NCBI RefSeq assembly: GCF_900091565.1
Contig: NZ_FMCV01000018.1
Location: 62,001-126,000, forward strand
DNA: 64,000 bases
Source of the DNA: Micromonospora marina
GTDB lineage: Bacteria > Actinomycetota > Actinomycetes > Mycobacteriales > Micromonosporaceae
Direction: 5' to 3'
This document shows positions 1 to 8,077 of the stretch, piece by piece. The first letter of the stretch is position 1. Each line of letters begins with the position of its first letter. Both the position numbers and the translations under genes were made by a program. The notes beneath the pieces were generated by a model. It made no database searches and had not been told where the DNA came from. It was given only the letters and a program-made list of their open reading frames with translations.

Positions 1-13
1 TCCGCCGGAACTC

Positions 14-1453
14 CTACCCGATCGCGTGGTCGAGGAAGCACGCACCGTCAGGGAGGCGTACCCGCGCCGGGGTGGTCGCGGGGTCGGTGACCAGCGCCGA
101 CACCACCGCCACGTAGTCGTCGATCAGGCCGCTCACCAGGTCGTCGCCGAAGACGCCCCGGTTGCGGATCACCACGCCGCCGGCCCGGTCGTCGTCCACC
201 ACGACGATCGGCGAACCGCGCTTGACCCAGACGGGCAGGCACTGGGGCGGCACGTCCGCGGCGACCACCGGCGGCGGTGTGCCGGGCACGGGCCGGGCGG
301 TGACGTCGACCGGCTCCACGAGTAGCTCCGGGCAGTGCAGCACCGGCGACGCGGACGCGGCGGACTGGAACCAGGCGTCGAACAGGTGGTTGTCCGGCCA
401 GGGGCGGATCGCCGCGAAGTCGGGGTGGACCGCCCGGGCCAGCCGGTGGAACGCGGTGGCGTGCGCGACCGCCTCGGCCAGCGACGCGTGCGCGGCGTCG
501 ACCACGGCGCTCATCGGCGTGTCCGGCGCGACGTCGACCGGCAGGTAGACGTTGTTTGTGAACTGCCCGACGAGCTGCCGGGACAGCGGGCTCTCCCGGC
601 CCAGCGTGGTGGTGCCCAGCACCACCCGGGGCCGGCCGGCCCGCCGGGACAGCAGCACCAGGTACGCGGCGAGCAGCAGCACGTACGGGCTGGTGCGGGA
701 CCGGCGGGCGGCCGGGCGCAGCCGCGCGGTGACCTCGGGCGGGAACGCGAAGCGGGTGGCCACCTCAGCGCTGAGCGCGACGTCCGGCGCCGGCGGCGAC
801 GCCGGGAACAGCTGGTACGGCTCCACCGGCCGCAGCCGGTCCCGCCAGTACGCGCCCCGGACGGCGGCGCCGACGCCGTTCCCGGCCTGCTCCGCCTCCT
901 GGAGCGCGGCGAGGGCGCAGTGGTCCACACCCAGTGGTGGCTGCGGATCGGCCGCGCCGAGCCGGGCCGCGTACGCGTGGCACAGGTCCTCCACCACCAC
1001 GCGGCACGACCAGCCGTCGGAGACCATGTGGAAGAAGCAGAGCGCGAGCAGGTGCTCGGTCTCGGAGAGCCGGACCAGCGCGGCCCGCCACAGTGGCGCC
1101 CGGCCGGGGTCGAACGCGTCGTTGCGGTGCGCGTACGCGATCCGCTCGACGCGGTCCTGCTGCTCGGCCGGCGGCAGGCCGGACAGGTCGACGTACTCCA
1201 GCGGCGACTCCACGTACGGCAGGATCTGCACCCGGGGCTCCACGCCGATGCGATCGAACCGCATCCGCAGCGCGTCGTGCCGGTCCACCACGTCCTGCAT
1301 CGCCTGCCGCAGCACGTCGGTCCGCAGGGTGCCCCGTAACCGGCGGAACTCCACCACCACGAGCCGGGAGGCGCCGGGGTGAGCCGGGTCGAGCGCGGTC
1401 ATGAACTCCCACATCATCTGCTGGCCGGGGGCCAGCGGGAACGTCGTCGGCAC
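14..1453 (-). CDS. Stand-alone NRPS condensation-domain enzyme
   Basis: About 479 residues, the length of one condensation domain with nothing else attached. The active-site motif HHxxxDG reads FHMVSDG at about residues 141-147: the second, catalytic His and the Asp-Gly are kept, while the first His is Phe. Such single C domains condense a carrier-bound acyl or aminoacyl group with a free or carrier-bound amine. A GTG is chosen as start because AGGGGG lies about 7 bases upstream; a second GTG six bases earlier is possible. It follows the glycosyltransferase gene by a few bases and is probably co-transcribed with it, divergent from the main operon. In context (inference) it may attach an amino acid to the aminocyclitol made next door. 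Confidence 0.85.
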   Translation of the reverse strand: MPTTFPLAPGQQMMWEFMTALDPAHPGASRLVVVEFRRLRGTLRTDVLRQAMQDVVDRHDALRMRFDRIGVEPRVQILPYVESPLEYVDLSGLPPAEQQDRVERIAYAHRNDAFDPGRAPLWRAALVRLSETEHLLALCFFHMVSDGWSCRVVVEDLCHAYAARLGAADPQPPLGVDHCALAALQEAEQAGNGVGAAVRGAYWRDRLRPVEPYQLFPASPPAPDVALSAEVATRFAFPPEVTARLRPAARRSRTSPYVLLLAAYLVLLSRRAGRPRVVLGTTTLGRESPLSRQLVGQFTNNVYLPVDVAPDTPMSAVVDAAHASLAEAVAHATAFHRLARAVHPDFAAIRPWPDNHLFDAWFQSAASASPVLHCPELLVEPVDVTARPVPGTPPPVVAADVPPQCLPVWVKRGSPIVVVDDDRAGGVVIRNRGVFGDDLVSGLIDDYVAVVSALVTDPATTPARVRLPDGACFLDHAIG

Positions 1454-1466
1454 TGCCACTCCCCCT

Positions 1467-2624
1467 TCAGGCCGCCACCGGCGGCGCGGCCACCGGCAGG
1501 ACCGGTCGGCGGTCCGCACCGTCCGGTCGGTGGTCCGGCCGGTCCGGCTGGTAGTCCGCCTCGTCCGGCGCGCGGAAGCCGGTGAAGAGCAGGTCGGGGC
1601 GGCCGAGCCGCAGCGACGTGACGAACGCGGCCCCGTCGAAGAGCGTCTCGATGGCCGCGCAGGCCATCGACTCGGCCACCGCGCGCGGTCCCCGGTCGCC
1701 GCCGAGCCGTCCGGGTGTCTTCGCGGCGACCACTGCGGCCGCGACGGCCGGCACCGCGAGCAGGCTGCGCCCTCCGCTGCGCCGGGCGGTCAGCAGCCCG
1801 GCCAGCGCGGTCACCGCGAGCGTGCTGGCGGTGTTGAGCACGAACCGGCGGCGGTGCGGGTGGGCGAGGCAGAGCCACTGCTCGGAGCGCCCGTACGTGG
1901 TGAACCGGTAGGCGACCGCGCGGAACGTGTCGGCGACGCCGGTGTCGTGGGTGATCACCCCGCCCGGGTCGGTGAGCAACGCGTAGCCCGCGTCGGTGAG
2001 CAGCAGCCCGAGGTGCAGGTCCTCCCCGCCCAGCGGCATCGGGGAGTCCTCCGGGAAGCCGCCGACCGACTCGAAGACGGAGCGTTTCACCGCCATGTTC
2101 GCCCCGGCGCCCCAGGACACGCGCTCGTAGTGCAGCGGCCGGGTCAGGTCGCCGAGCAGCAGGTACGAGCGGCGCATCACGCGGAAGAACGCGCTGTCGC
2201 CGGGCTCGACGATCACCGGGCCGGTGACGCCGGCGACCTCCTCCCCGGAGGCGCGCAGCCGGGCCGCGTACCGGGTGATCAGGTCGGCCGGCACCCGGCA
2301 GTCGGAGTCGGTGAACAGCAGCAGGTCGTGGCGGGCGTGCCGGACGCCCAGGTTCCGTTTGGCCCCGACGTGCCGGGGCCCGCGCACGTAGCGGGCGCCG
2401 TACTCGGCGCAGGCGGCGCGGTGCGCGGCGGCCGCGACGGGCGCCGAGTCGTCGACGACCACCACCTCCACCGGCTCCGGGCAGTTCGGGGCGGCGTCGC
2501 ACAGGCTGCGGAGCTGGCGGCGCATCTCCGCCACCCGGTCCTTGACCGGGATGACGACGGAGACGCCGCGCGTGACGGCGCGGGGTTCGGTCGGTTCGCC
2601 CACGGGCGATGCGGATCGGCTCAT
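1467..2624 (-). CDS. GT2-family glycosyltransferase
   Basis: 385 residues. The N-terminal GT-A fold begins VSVVIPVKDR at about 21-30, with VVVDDS near 56-60, the metal-binding DxD as TDSD at about 105-108, and the downstream GGED acid pair at about 199-202. The C-terminal third has two hydrophobic stretches, around STLAVTALAGLL and LLAVPAVAAAVVAA, so it may be membrane-associated. The family transfers a nucleotide-activated sugar; donor and acceptor cannot be read from the sequence. An upstream reading frame continues but the ATG before SRSASPVG fits the intergenic layout. It is first in a two-gene minus-strand unit with the condensation enzyme and diverges from the aminotransferase gene. Confidence 0.85.
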   Translation of the reverse strand: MSRSASPVGEPTEPRAVTRGVSVVIPVKDRVAEMRRQLRSLCDAAPNCPEPVEVVVVDDSAPVAAAAHRAACAEYGARYVRGPRHVGAKRNLGVRHARHDLLLFTDSDCRVPADLITRYAARLRASGEEVAGVTGPVIVEPGDSAFFRVMRRSYLLLGDLTRPLHYERVSWGAGANMAVKRSVFESVGGFPEDSPMPLGGEDLHLGLLLTDAGYALLTDPGGVITHDTGVADTFRAVAYRFTTYGRSEQWLCLAHPHRRRFVLNTASTLAVTALAGLLTARRSGGRSLLAVPAVAAAVVAAKTPGRLGGDRGPRAVAESMACAAIETLFDGAAFVTSLRLGRPDLLFTGFRAPDEADYQPDRPDHRPDGADRRPVLPVAAPPVAA

Positions 2625-2729
2625 GCCCCGAGGTTCGACCACCGGGATACAACGCCGATACACGGCGCCGGCCGGGCCGGCAATCGCGTGTGTACCGCCG
2701 ATGTATCGATGGCCGTCAAGGTCGAGGGC
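2625..2729. promoter_or_regulatory. Divergent promoter region with paired 11-bp-spaced repeats
   Basis: This 105-bp gap separates the two divergent units of the cluster. It contains GATACA at 2646 and again at 2657, and on the other side TGTACC at 2691 and TGTATC at 2702. Each pair is spaced exactly 11 bp, and the second pair read on the minus strand is again GATACA then GGTACA. Each pair ends 66-67 bp before the start codon it would face. Direct repeats with one-helical-turn spacing are the known binding pattern of SARP regulators (family knowledge), and a SARP gene sits in this cluster. No convincing -10 box is visible, so the exact promoter geometry is unresolved. Confidence 0.5.
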
Positions 2730-4004
2730 ATGACGACCTCCATCCCTCTCGACCGGCGGCTCGCCGTGGACGGTGGCCGGCCGGTCCGCCCACCCGACCG
2801 TCCGTGGCCACGCTGGCCGGTCCCCGCGCCGGACGCCGCCGGCAACCTCGCCGCGGTGCTGACCGGCGGCCGGTGGGCGATCAGCAGCCCGTCCGTCGGC
2901 GACACCGTCCTGTTCGAGCGCCGCTTCGCCGCCGACTTCGCCCGCTACGTCGGCACCCGCCACTGCGTGCCGGTCGACCACGGGTCGAGCGCCCTGGTGG
3001 TGGCCCTGGAGTCACTCGGCCTCGGCTACGGCGAGACGGTGCTCGTACCGGCGCTGACCTGGACCGCCTCCGCGACCGCCGCACTGCGCGCCGGCCTGGT
3101 CCCGGTGCTCGTCGACGTCGACCGCGACACCGGCTGTGTGCGGCCGGACGACCTCGACCTGTCGGTGGACCCGCGTGCCGTGGTCGCCGTGCACTGGGCC
3201 TCCAACATGGCCGACGTGCCGGCGCTCGACGCGGTCACCCGGCCGCGCGGCATCTCCGTCGTGGAGGACTGCGCGCAGGCCCACGGCGCCACCTGGCAGG
3301 GCCGTCAGGCCGGCTCGCTCGGCCGGCTCGGCTGCTTCAGCTTCCAGCACGGCAAGGTGCTCACCTGCGGCGAGGGCGGGGCCGTGGTCACCGACGACGA
3401 CACGCTCGCACCGGTGCTCCAGGAGCTGCGGGCCGACTCGCGCCGCTACCGCGGCGACCGGACTCCGGCGGGCGAACTGGACCTGGAGGAGAGCGCCGGT
3501 GTGCAGGGCGCCAACTTCTGCCTGGGTGAGTTCTCCGCCGCCGTGGCCTGCGCGCAACTGGCCACCCTGGACGAGCAGCACGACGTCCGCAACCACAACT
3601 ACCGGCTGCTCGGCGAGCTGCTGGACGGCGTCGACGGCGTACGGCTGCTGCGCCCGGCGGCGGAGCAGACCCGCCTCTCGATCTACGAGGGCACGATCGT
3701 CTTCGACGAGTTGCCGGCCGGCATGGACAACACCGCCGTGGCCGCCGCGCTCACCGCCGAGCTGGGCCGGCGGTTCTACTGCACCGACGAGCCGCTGCAC
3801 CGCAGCCGGCTGCTCCAGCCGTGGACGAAGCCGCTGCTCGCGCCGCTGGCCGAACGCTTCGCGGCGATCCACCGGGGGCGCACGTACCCGAACACCGAAT
3901 GGCTCGCCGCCCACACCGTCCAGACGCACCACAGCACGTTCCTCGGCACCGGACCGGACATGGAGGACATCGCCGCCGCCGTCGCCAAGGTGCTCGCCCG
4001 CTGA
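2730..4004 (+). CDS. PLP-dependent sugar/cyclitol aminotransferase (DegT/DnrJ/EryC1/StrS family)
   Basis: 424 residues. Family landmarks are VEDCAQAHG at about 178-186, holding the Asp that binds the pyridine nitrogen, and FSFQHGK at about 203-209, where Lys209 is the expected internal-aldimine lysine. N-terminal residues DHGSSALVVALESLGLGYG match the cofactor-phosphate loop of this fold. The N-terminal pattern resembles the L-glutamine:scyllo-inosose aminotransferase (StsC/BtrS) branch. With inositol-phosphate synthase, inositol monophosphatase and inositol dehydrogenase genes in the same cluster, the likely reaction is scyllo-inosose to scyllo-inosamine. The substrate is inference; another keto-sugar is possible. 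Start: ATG with GAGGG just upstream. It is the first gene of the main plus-strand operon. Confidence 0.88.
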   Translation: MTTSIPLDRRLAVDGGRPVRPPDRPWPRWPVPAPDAAGNLAAVLTGGRWAISSPSVGDTVLFERRFAADFARYVGTRHCVPVDHGSSALVVALESLGLGYGETVLVPALTWTASATAALRAGLVPVLVDVDRDTGCVRPDDLDLSVDPRAVVAVHWASNMADVPALDAVTRPRGISVVEDCAQAHGATWQGRQAGSLGRLGCFSFQHGKVLTCGEGGAVVTDDDTLAPVLQELRADSRRYRGDRTPAGELDLEESAGVQGANFCLGEFSAAVACAQLATLDEQHDVRNHNYRLLGELLDGVDGVRLLRPAAEQTRLSIYEGTIVFDELPAGMDNTAVAAALTAELGRRFYCTDEPLHRSRLLQPWTKPLLAPLAERFAAIHRGRTYPNTEWLAAHTVQTHHSTFLGTGPDMEDIAAAVAKVLAR

Positions 4005-4043
4005 TCCGCGCCGTCCCCGGCGCACCAGAGAAGGGAACTTCCC

Positions 4044-5264
4044 GTGACCGTCACCCATCCCGAGACCTCGCACGCCCCGACCTCGTCCCCCGACACGGAC
4101 GCGCCCGTCGGCCTGTGGCTCAACGGCGCCCGCGGTTCGGTCGCCACCACCGCGATCACCGGTCTGCTGGCGCTGCGCGCCGGCATGGCCGACTCGACCG
4201 GCTGCGTCACCGACACCCGCATGCTGCGCGACGCGCCGCTGGCGAGCTGGACCGACCTGGTGGTCGGCGGGCACGACATCGTCGACACGCCGCTGGAGAA
4301 GAAGGCCGAGTCGCTCGTCGACTCCGGGGTCATCCCAGCGCCGGTGCTGGCCGCCGTGCGGGGCAGCCTGCCCGAGGTCGAGCAGAACCTGCGCACCGGT
4401 TACGACGCGCGTACCGAGACCGGACCGCTGGCCGAGGTGGTCGAGCGGCTGGCCGGCGACATCGAGGAGTTCCGTGCCCGCCACGGGCTGTCCCGCGTCG
4501 TCGTCATCAACGTGTCCTCCACCGAGCCGCCGGCCGACCACCGGCCCGAGCACGACGACCTGGACGCGCTGACCCGCGCCCTGGCCGACCCGGACGACAA
4601 GGCGCTGCCGGCCAGCTCGGTGGTCGCGTACGCGGCGTTCCGGGCCGGTTGCGGCTTCGTCGACTTCACCCCGTCCACCGGCGCCCGCCTGCCCGCGCTG
4701 GAGATGCTGGCGCAGCGGGAACGCGTGCCGTTCGCCGGCTCCGACGGCAAGACCGGGGAGACGCTGCTGCGCACCGCCCTGGCGCCGATGTTCACCAGCC
4801 GCGCCCTGCACGTGCTCTCTTGGGCCGGGGTGAACCTGCTCGGCGGCGGCGACGGCGCCACGCTGGAGGATCCGCGCAACGCCCGCAGCAAGCTCAGCTC
4901 CAAGTCGGGTGTGCTGCCCGCGCTGCTCGGTGAGGACGTCACCGCCCCGCTGCACATCGACAACGTGCCGGACCTGGGCGACCACAAGACCGCGTGGGAC
5001 CACGTCTCGTTCGAGGGGTTCCTCGGCGTCCGGATGTCCATGCAGCTGACCTGGAGCGGGGTCGACTCGACACTGGCCGCGCCGCTGGTGCTCGACCTGG
5101 CCCGGCTGACCGCCGCGGCGCACCGCGCCGGGCACGTCGGCCCGATCGAGGAGCTGGGGTTCTTCTTCAAGGACCCGATCGGCACCGACGAGCACGCGCT
5201 GGCCGAGCAGGCACAGGCGCTCGCCGCCTGGGCCAACGGCCTGGACGGCCACGGCGACAGCTGA
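4044..5264 (+). CDS. ino1: Myo-inositol-phosphate synthase
   Basis: 406 residues. It converts glucose 6-phosphate to inositol phosphate by NAD-dependent internal redox aldol cyclisation. The N-terminal dinucleotide fold shows GLWLNGARGSVATT at about 23-36. Further family signatures are VINVSSTEP near 154-162, GSDGKTGETLL near 232-242 with the conserved Lys, and LHIDNVPDLGDHKTAWDH further on. GTG start with GAAGGGAACTT upstream. Actinobacteria normally carry one housekeeping copy for mycothiol and phosphatidylinositol. A copy embedded in a biosynthetic operon, as in hygromycin A-type clusters, signals dedicated supply of inositol for a secondary metabolite. Confidence 0.93.
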   Translation: MTVTHPETSHAPTSSPDTDAPVGLWLNGARGSVATTAITGLLALRAGMADSTGCVTDTRMLRDAPLASWTDLVVGGHDIVDTPLEKKAESLVDSGVIPAPVLAAVRGSLPEVEQNLRTGYDARTETGPLAEVVERLAGDIEEFRARHGLSRVVVINVSSTEPPADHRPEHDDLDALTRALADPDDKALPASSVVAYAAFRAGCGFVDFTPSTGARLPALEMLAQRERVPFAGSDGKTGETLLRTALAPMFTSRALHVLSWAGVNLLGGGDGATLEDPRNARSKLSSKSGVLPALLGEDVTAPLHIDNVPDLGDHKTAWDHVSFEGFLGVRMSMQLTWSGVDSTLAAPLVLDLARLTAAAHRAGHVGPIEELGFFFKDPIGTDEHALAEQAQALAAWANGLDGHGDS

Positions 5265-5274
5265 CCTTCGTACC

Positions 5275-5308
5275 GGCCGCCGGCGCGGCACCGTCCGCGC
5301 CGGCGGCC
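5275..5308 (+). terminator. Strong intercistronic hairpin
   Basis: A perfect 14-bp stem (GGCCGCCGGCGCGG paired with its complement) with a 6-base loop lies 10 bases after the inositol-phosphate synthase stop. The next gene starts 31 bases further on in the same direction. No U-tract follows. It could be an attenuator, a partial terminator, or an mRNA-processing or stability element that sets different dosage for the inositol genes and the carrier-protein genes. Confidence 0.5.
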
Positions 5309-5339
5309 CCGCCCACGTACCCGCATCGAGGAGTCCCCC

Positions 5340-6581
5340 ATGTCCCACCACGTCCCGAACGCGCCGGACCGGCCGAGCACGGATCCGGTGTGGACGCCGA
5401 TCCTGACCGGTCTGCACGCCACCGCGCTGGACTGTCTCCAGACGAGCTTCGCCCTGCTGGCCGACCACGCGAACGGGTCCGGCAGTCACCTCGCCCTCGG
5501 CGCCCGGTACGGGTTCCGCACCCGGGACAGGGACGGTCTGGTCACCGTCGAGGCGACCTCGGACGACCGGGCCGCCGAGGCGGTCGACCTGCTCGGCCTG
5601 CGGGTCGAGGGCCGGTGGATGCAGCTCGACGGCCCGCAGGTGCGCCGGCTGTGCGCGCCGGGCCAGCCGCTCTACGTCACCGCCGACGCGTACGACCTGC
5701 CGTGGTGCCCGTACCACGAGCACGAACACATGCGGCACAGCTTCCTGGTCACGGCCGCCGCGCCGGGCGAGGTCACGGTGGTCGACGCGTACCACAACGA
5801 CACCGCCTGGGGCCCCGCGCGTCCCGGCGTGTGGCGGCTGCCGGCCGCCGCGTTCGACGCCGCGCTGGCCGGGGGCGCCCACACGCTGGCGGCGACGGCG
5901 CACCCCGCCCCGGCGATCGACGTGCCAGCCATGCTCGCCGGCAACGCCACCCGCGCCGGCCGGGCCCGCCCGGAGATCGCCACCTACCTGGCCCGCACCG
6001 GTGCCGCCCTGGACACCGTGGCCGGGCTGCACCGCTTCGTGCTCGACGTCTGGCTGCTGGCCCGCGCACGCGACCTGCACGAACGCTGGCTGTCCACGGT
6101 CCGGCCGGAGGCCGCCGCCGCACTGGCCGGGCAGGACGCGCGCTGGCAGCAGCTCGCCACGCGCAGCTACGTGGCGCTGCGGCGGGCCCAGGCCGGCCGG
6201 CCGGCCGCGCCGGAACTGGCGGACGCGCTCGGCACACTGATCGACGACCACCTGGCCGCGCTGGAATCGATCGCCGGACGGGCCGTCCCGCCCGGCGGCG
6301 ACGGCACGCCCGCGCCGGGCCGGGCCGGCGACGACGGGGTACGCGCGGCGGTGCTCGGCGCGCTCGGCGACACCCTGGACCTGGACTCCTCGGCCCTGCG
6401 CACCACCGACGTGCTCCGGGAACTGCCCGGCTTCGACTCGTTCCGGCTGGTCGACGTCATCGACCGGGTCGAACGCCGGCTCGGCGTCGAGGTTCCGGCC
6501 ACCGCGCTGTCCGCGGCCGACCTGCGCGACGTCGGCTCCCTGTGCGCCATGTTCGGCGCCGCCACCGGAGGTGCCCGATGA
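5340..6581 (+). CDS. BtrH-like acyltransferase domain fused to a carrier protein
   Basis: 413 residues in two parts. Residues 1 to about 170 resemble the N-terminal domain of butirosin protein BtrH, a papain-like fold that moves an acyl group from a carrier protein to an amine. DCLQ gives Cys32 as probable nucleophile, the His-rich stretch YHEHEHMRH (125-133) supplies the His, and VVDAYHND at 147-154 the acid. A helical middle follows. The last 80 or so residues are a carrier domain, with PGFDSFRL containing the probable phosphopantetheine Ser367. The next gene starts in an ATGA overlap. In butirosin, BtrH and its carrier are separate proteins; fusion to a carrier suggests the enzyme holds its own acyl donor or a second building block. 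The role is inferred from family and context. Confidence 0.75.
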   Translation: MSHHVPNAPDRPSTDPVWTPILTGLHATALDCLQTSFALLADHANGSGSHLALGARYGFRTRDRDGLVTVEATSDDRAAEAVDLLGLRVEGRWMQLDGPQVRRLCAPGQPLYVTADAYDLPWCPYHEHEHMRHSFLVTAAAPGEVTVVDAYHNDTAWGPARPGVWRLPAAAFDAALAGGAHTLAATAHPAPAIDVPAMLAGNATRAGRARPEIATYLARTGAALDTVAGLHRFVLDVWLLARARDLHERWLSTVRPEAAAALAGQDARWQQLATRSYVALRRAQAGRPAAPELADALGTLIDDHLAALESIAGRAVPPGGDGTPAPGRAGDDGVRAAVLGALGDTLDLDSSALRTTDVLRELPGFDSFRLVDVIDRVERRLGVEVPATALSAADLRDVGSLCAMFGAATGGAR

Positions 6582-8077
6582 GTACCGAACTGCTGCACGA
6601 CCTGCTGGACCGCGCCGCCGAGGCGCGCCCCGACGCGCCCGCCGCCGGGGACGGGACCGTCGAGTTCACGTACCGTCAGGTGTGGGCCGACAGCCTGCGG
6701 CTGGCCGGCTGGCTGCGCGGGCAGGGCGTCCGGCGCGGCGACCGGGTGCTGGTGGCACTGCCTGCCGGTGCGACCCTGCCCGCGCTGCTGTACGCGGTCG
6801 CCCGTGCCGGCGGAGTCTTCGTCGTCCTGCGGACGCCGGCCCCCGAGGTCGCCCTCGCCCACGTGCTCGACGACGCCGAACCGGGCCTGGTCCTCACCGA
6901 CGACCCGGTGCTGGCCGGCCTGTCCCGCGCCCGTGGCGTCCCGGTGCGCGGCGTGGCCGAGGTGCGCCACGCCGCGTCCGCCGTGACGATCGGCGGCGCG
7001 TCCACCGGCCCGGCCCCGCTCGCGGTCGACCCGGTCTGCCTGATCTACACCTCGGGCAGCACCGGCATGCCGAAGGCCGTGGTCTCCACGCACGCCCAGG
7101 TCACGTTCGCGGTGCGGGCGATCCAGTCGGAGCTGTGCTACCGGCCCGACGACGTGGTGCACGTCCTGCTGCCGCCCTCGTTCGACTACGGCCTCTACCA
7201 GGTGTTCCTCAGCACCGTCGCCGGCGCCCGGCTGCGCCTGGGCGACCCGGGGGACACCGGCGGCCGCCTGCTGGCGACACTTGTCGAGTCCGGCGCCACA
7301 GTGCTGCCCTGCGTGCCGTCGCTCGCGATCAACCTGCTGCGGCTGCTCGGCCGGGCGGGCGCGTCGCGTCCGCCGCTGCGCCTGCTCACCAACACCGGCG
7401 CCGCCATGCCGCCGGAGGTGCTGGCCGGCCTGCGCCGGCTGCTGCCCGGCCTGACCGTCCAGCTCATGTTCGGCCTCACCGAGTGCAAACGCGCGGCGAT
7501 CATGCCGCCGGACGCCGACCTGCGCCGGCCCGGTGCCTGCGGGCGGGCGCTGCCCGGCACCGAGATCTTCACTGTCGACGCCGAGGGGCGGCGTCAGCCA
7601 CCGGGCGTCCGTGGCGAGCTGGTGGTACGCGGCCCGCACGTGATGGCCGGGTACTGGCGACGACCCGAGCTGACCGCGCAGCGGTTCCGGCGCGCGAACG
7701 GCCTGTTCCCGCAGCTGCACACCGGCGACCACGGCCACGTGGACACCGACGGGTACGTCCACTTCGCCGGCCGGCGCGACGACGTCTACAAGGAGAAGGG
7801 CACCCGGGTCAGCGCCACCGAGGTGGAGGCCGCCGCGTACCGGGTCGACGGGGTGGACGCGGCCGGGGTGCTGCCGCCGGCCGACGGCCGCGACGGCGCG
7901 ACGCTGTTCGTGGTGGCCGCGCTGCCTCCCGCCGACGTGCTGCGCCGGCTGCGGGAACAGCTGGAGGAGATGAAGGTGCCGGCGCGCTGCGTCGTGCTGC
8001 CCGACCTGCCGCTGACCGGCAACGGCAAGGTGGACCGGCGGGCGCTGGCCCGGCTGGCGGGTGAGCACAATGGCTGA
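6578..8077 (+). CDS. AMP-forming acyl/amino-acid ligase (stand-alone adenylating enzyme)
   Basis: 499 residues, ANL superfamily. The P-loop motif IYTSGSTGMPKAV is at about 155-167, the FDYGLYQVF region follows PPS, FGLTECKR is the A5-like motif, and the C-terminal catalytic Lys is in LTGNGKVDR near residue 484. It activates a carboxylate as AMP ester and should load the phosphopantetheine arm of a carrier protein. The block of ligase, PLP decarboxylase and small carrier protein mirrors VinN/VinO/VinL of vicenistatin and the exosortase-A-associated trio. The likely substrate is an acidic or basic amino acid that is decarboxylated after loading. It overlaps genes on both sides, so translation is coupled. 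Confidence 0.85.
   Translation: MSTELLHDLLDRAAEARPDAPAAGDGTVEFTYRQVWADSLRLAGWLRGQGVRRGDRVLVALPAGATLPALLYAVARAGGVFVVLRTPAPEVALAHVLDDAEPGLVLTDDPVLAGLSRARGVPVRGVAEVRHAASAVTIGGASTGPAPLAVDPVCLIYTSGSTGMPKAVVSTHAQVTFAVRAIQSELCYRPDDVVHVLLPPSFDYGLYQVFLSTVAGARLRLGDPGDTGGRLLATLVESGATVLPCVPSLAINLLRLLGRAGASRPPLRLLTNTGAAMPPEVLAGLRRLLPGLTVQLMFGLTECKRAAIMPPDADLRRPGACGRALPGTEIFTVDAEGRRQPPGVRGELVVRGPHVMAGYWRRPELTAQRFRRANGLFPQLHTGDHGHVDTDGYVHFAGRRDDVYKEKGTRVSATEVEAAAYRVDGVDAAGVLPPADGRDGATLFVVAALPPADVLRRLREQLEEMKVPARCVVLPDLPLTGNGKVDRRALARLAGEHNG

Noticed and set aside
1401..2729. A long plus-strand open frame leading into the aminotransferase gene
   Set aside because: It is the antisense of the GT2 gene, with Arg/Gly/Pro-rich composition and no motif. 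The aminotransferase starts at its own ATG at 2730.
4044..5264. 2-deoxy-scyllo-inosose synthase (first step of 2-deoxystreptamine antibiotics)
   Set aside because: The protein has inositol-phosphate synthase motifs (VINVSSTEP, GSDGKTGET) and not the dehydroquinate-synthase fold of BtrC-type enzymes. The monophosphatase in the operon supports the inositol route.
3012..6251. A minus-strand frame of over 1000 codons opposite the aminotransferase, inositol-phosphate synthase and BtrH-like genes
   Set aside because: Typical high-GC shadow frame: repetitive VGG/RGG/AGQ composition, no domain, and three well-supported genes on the other strand.
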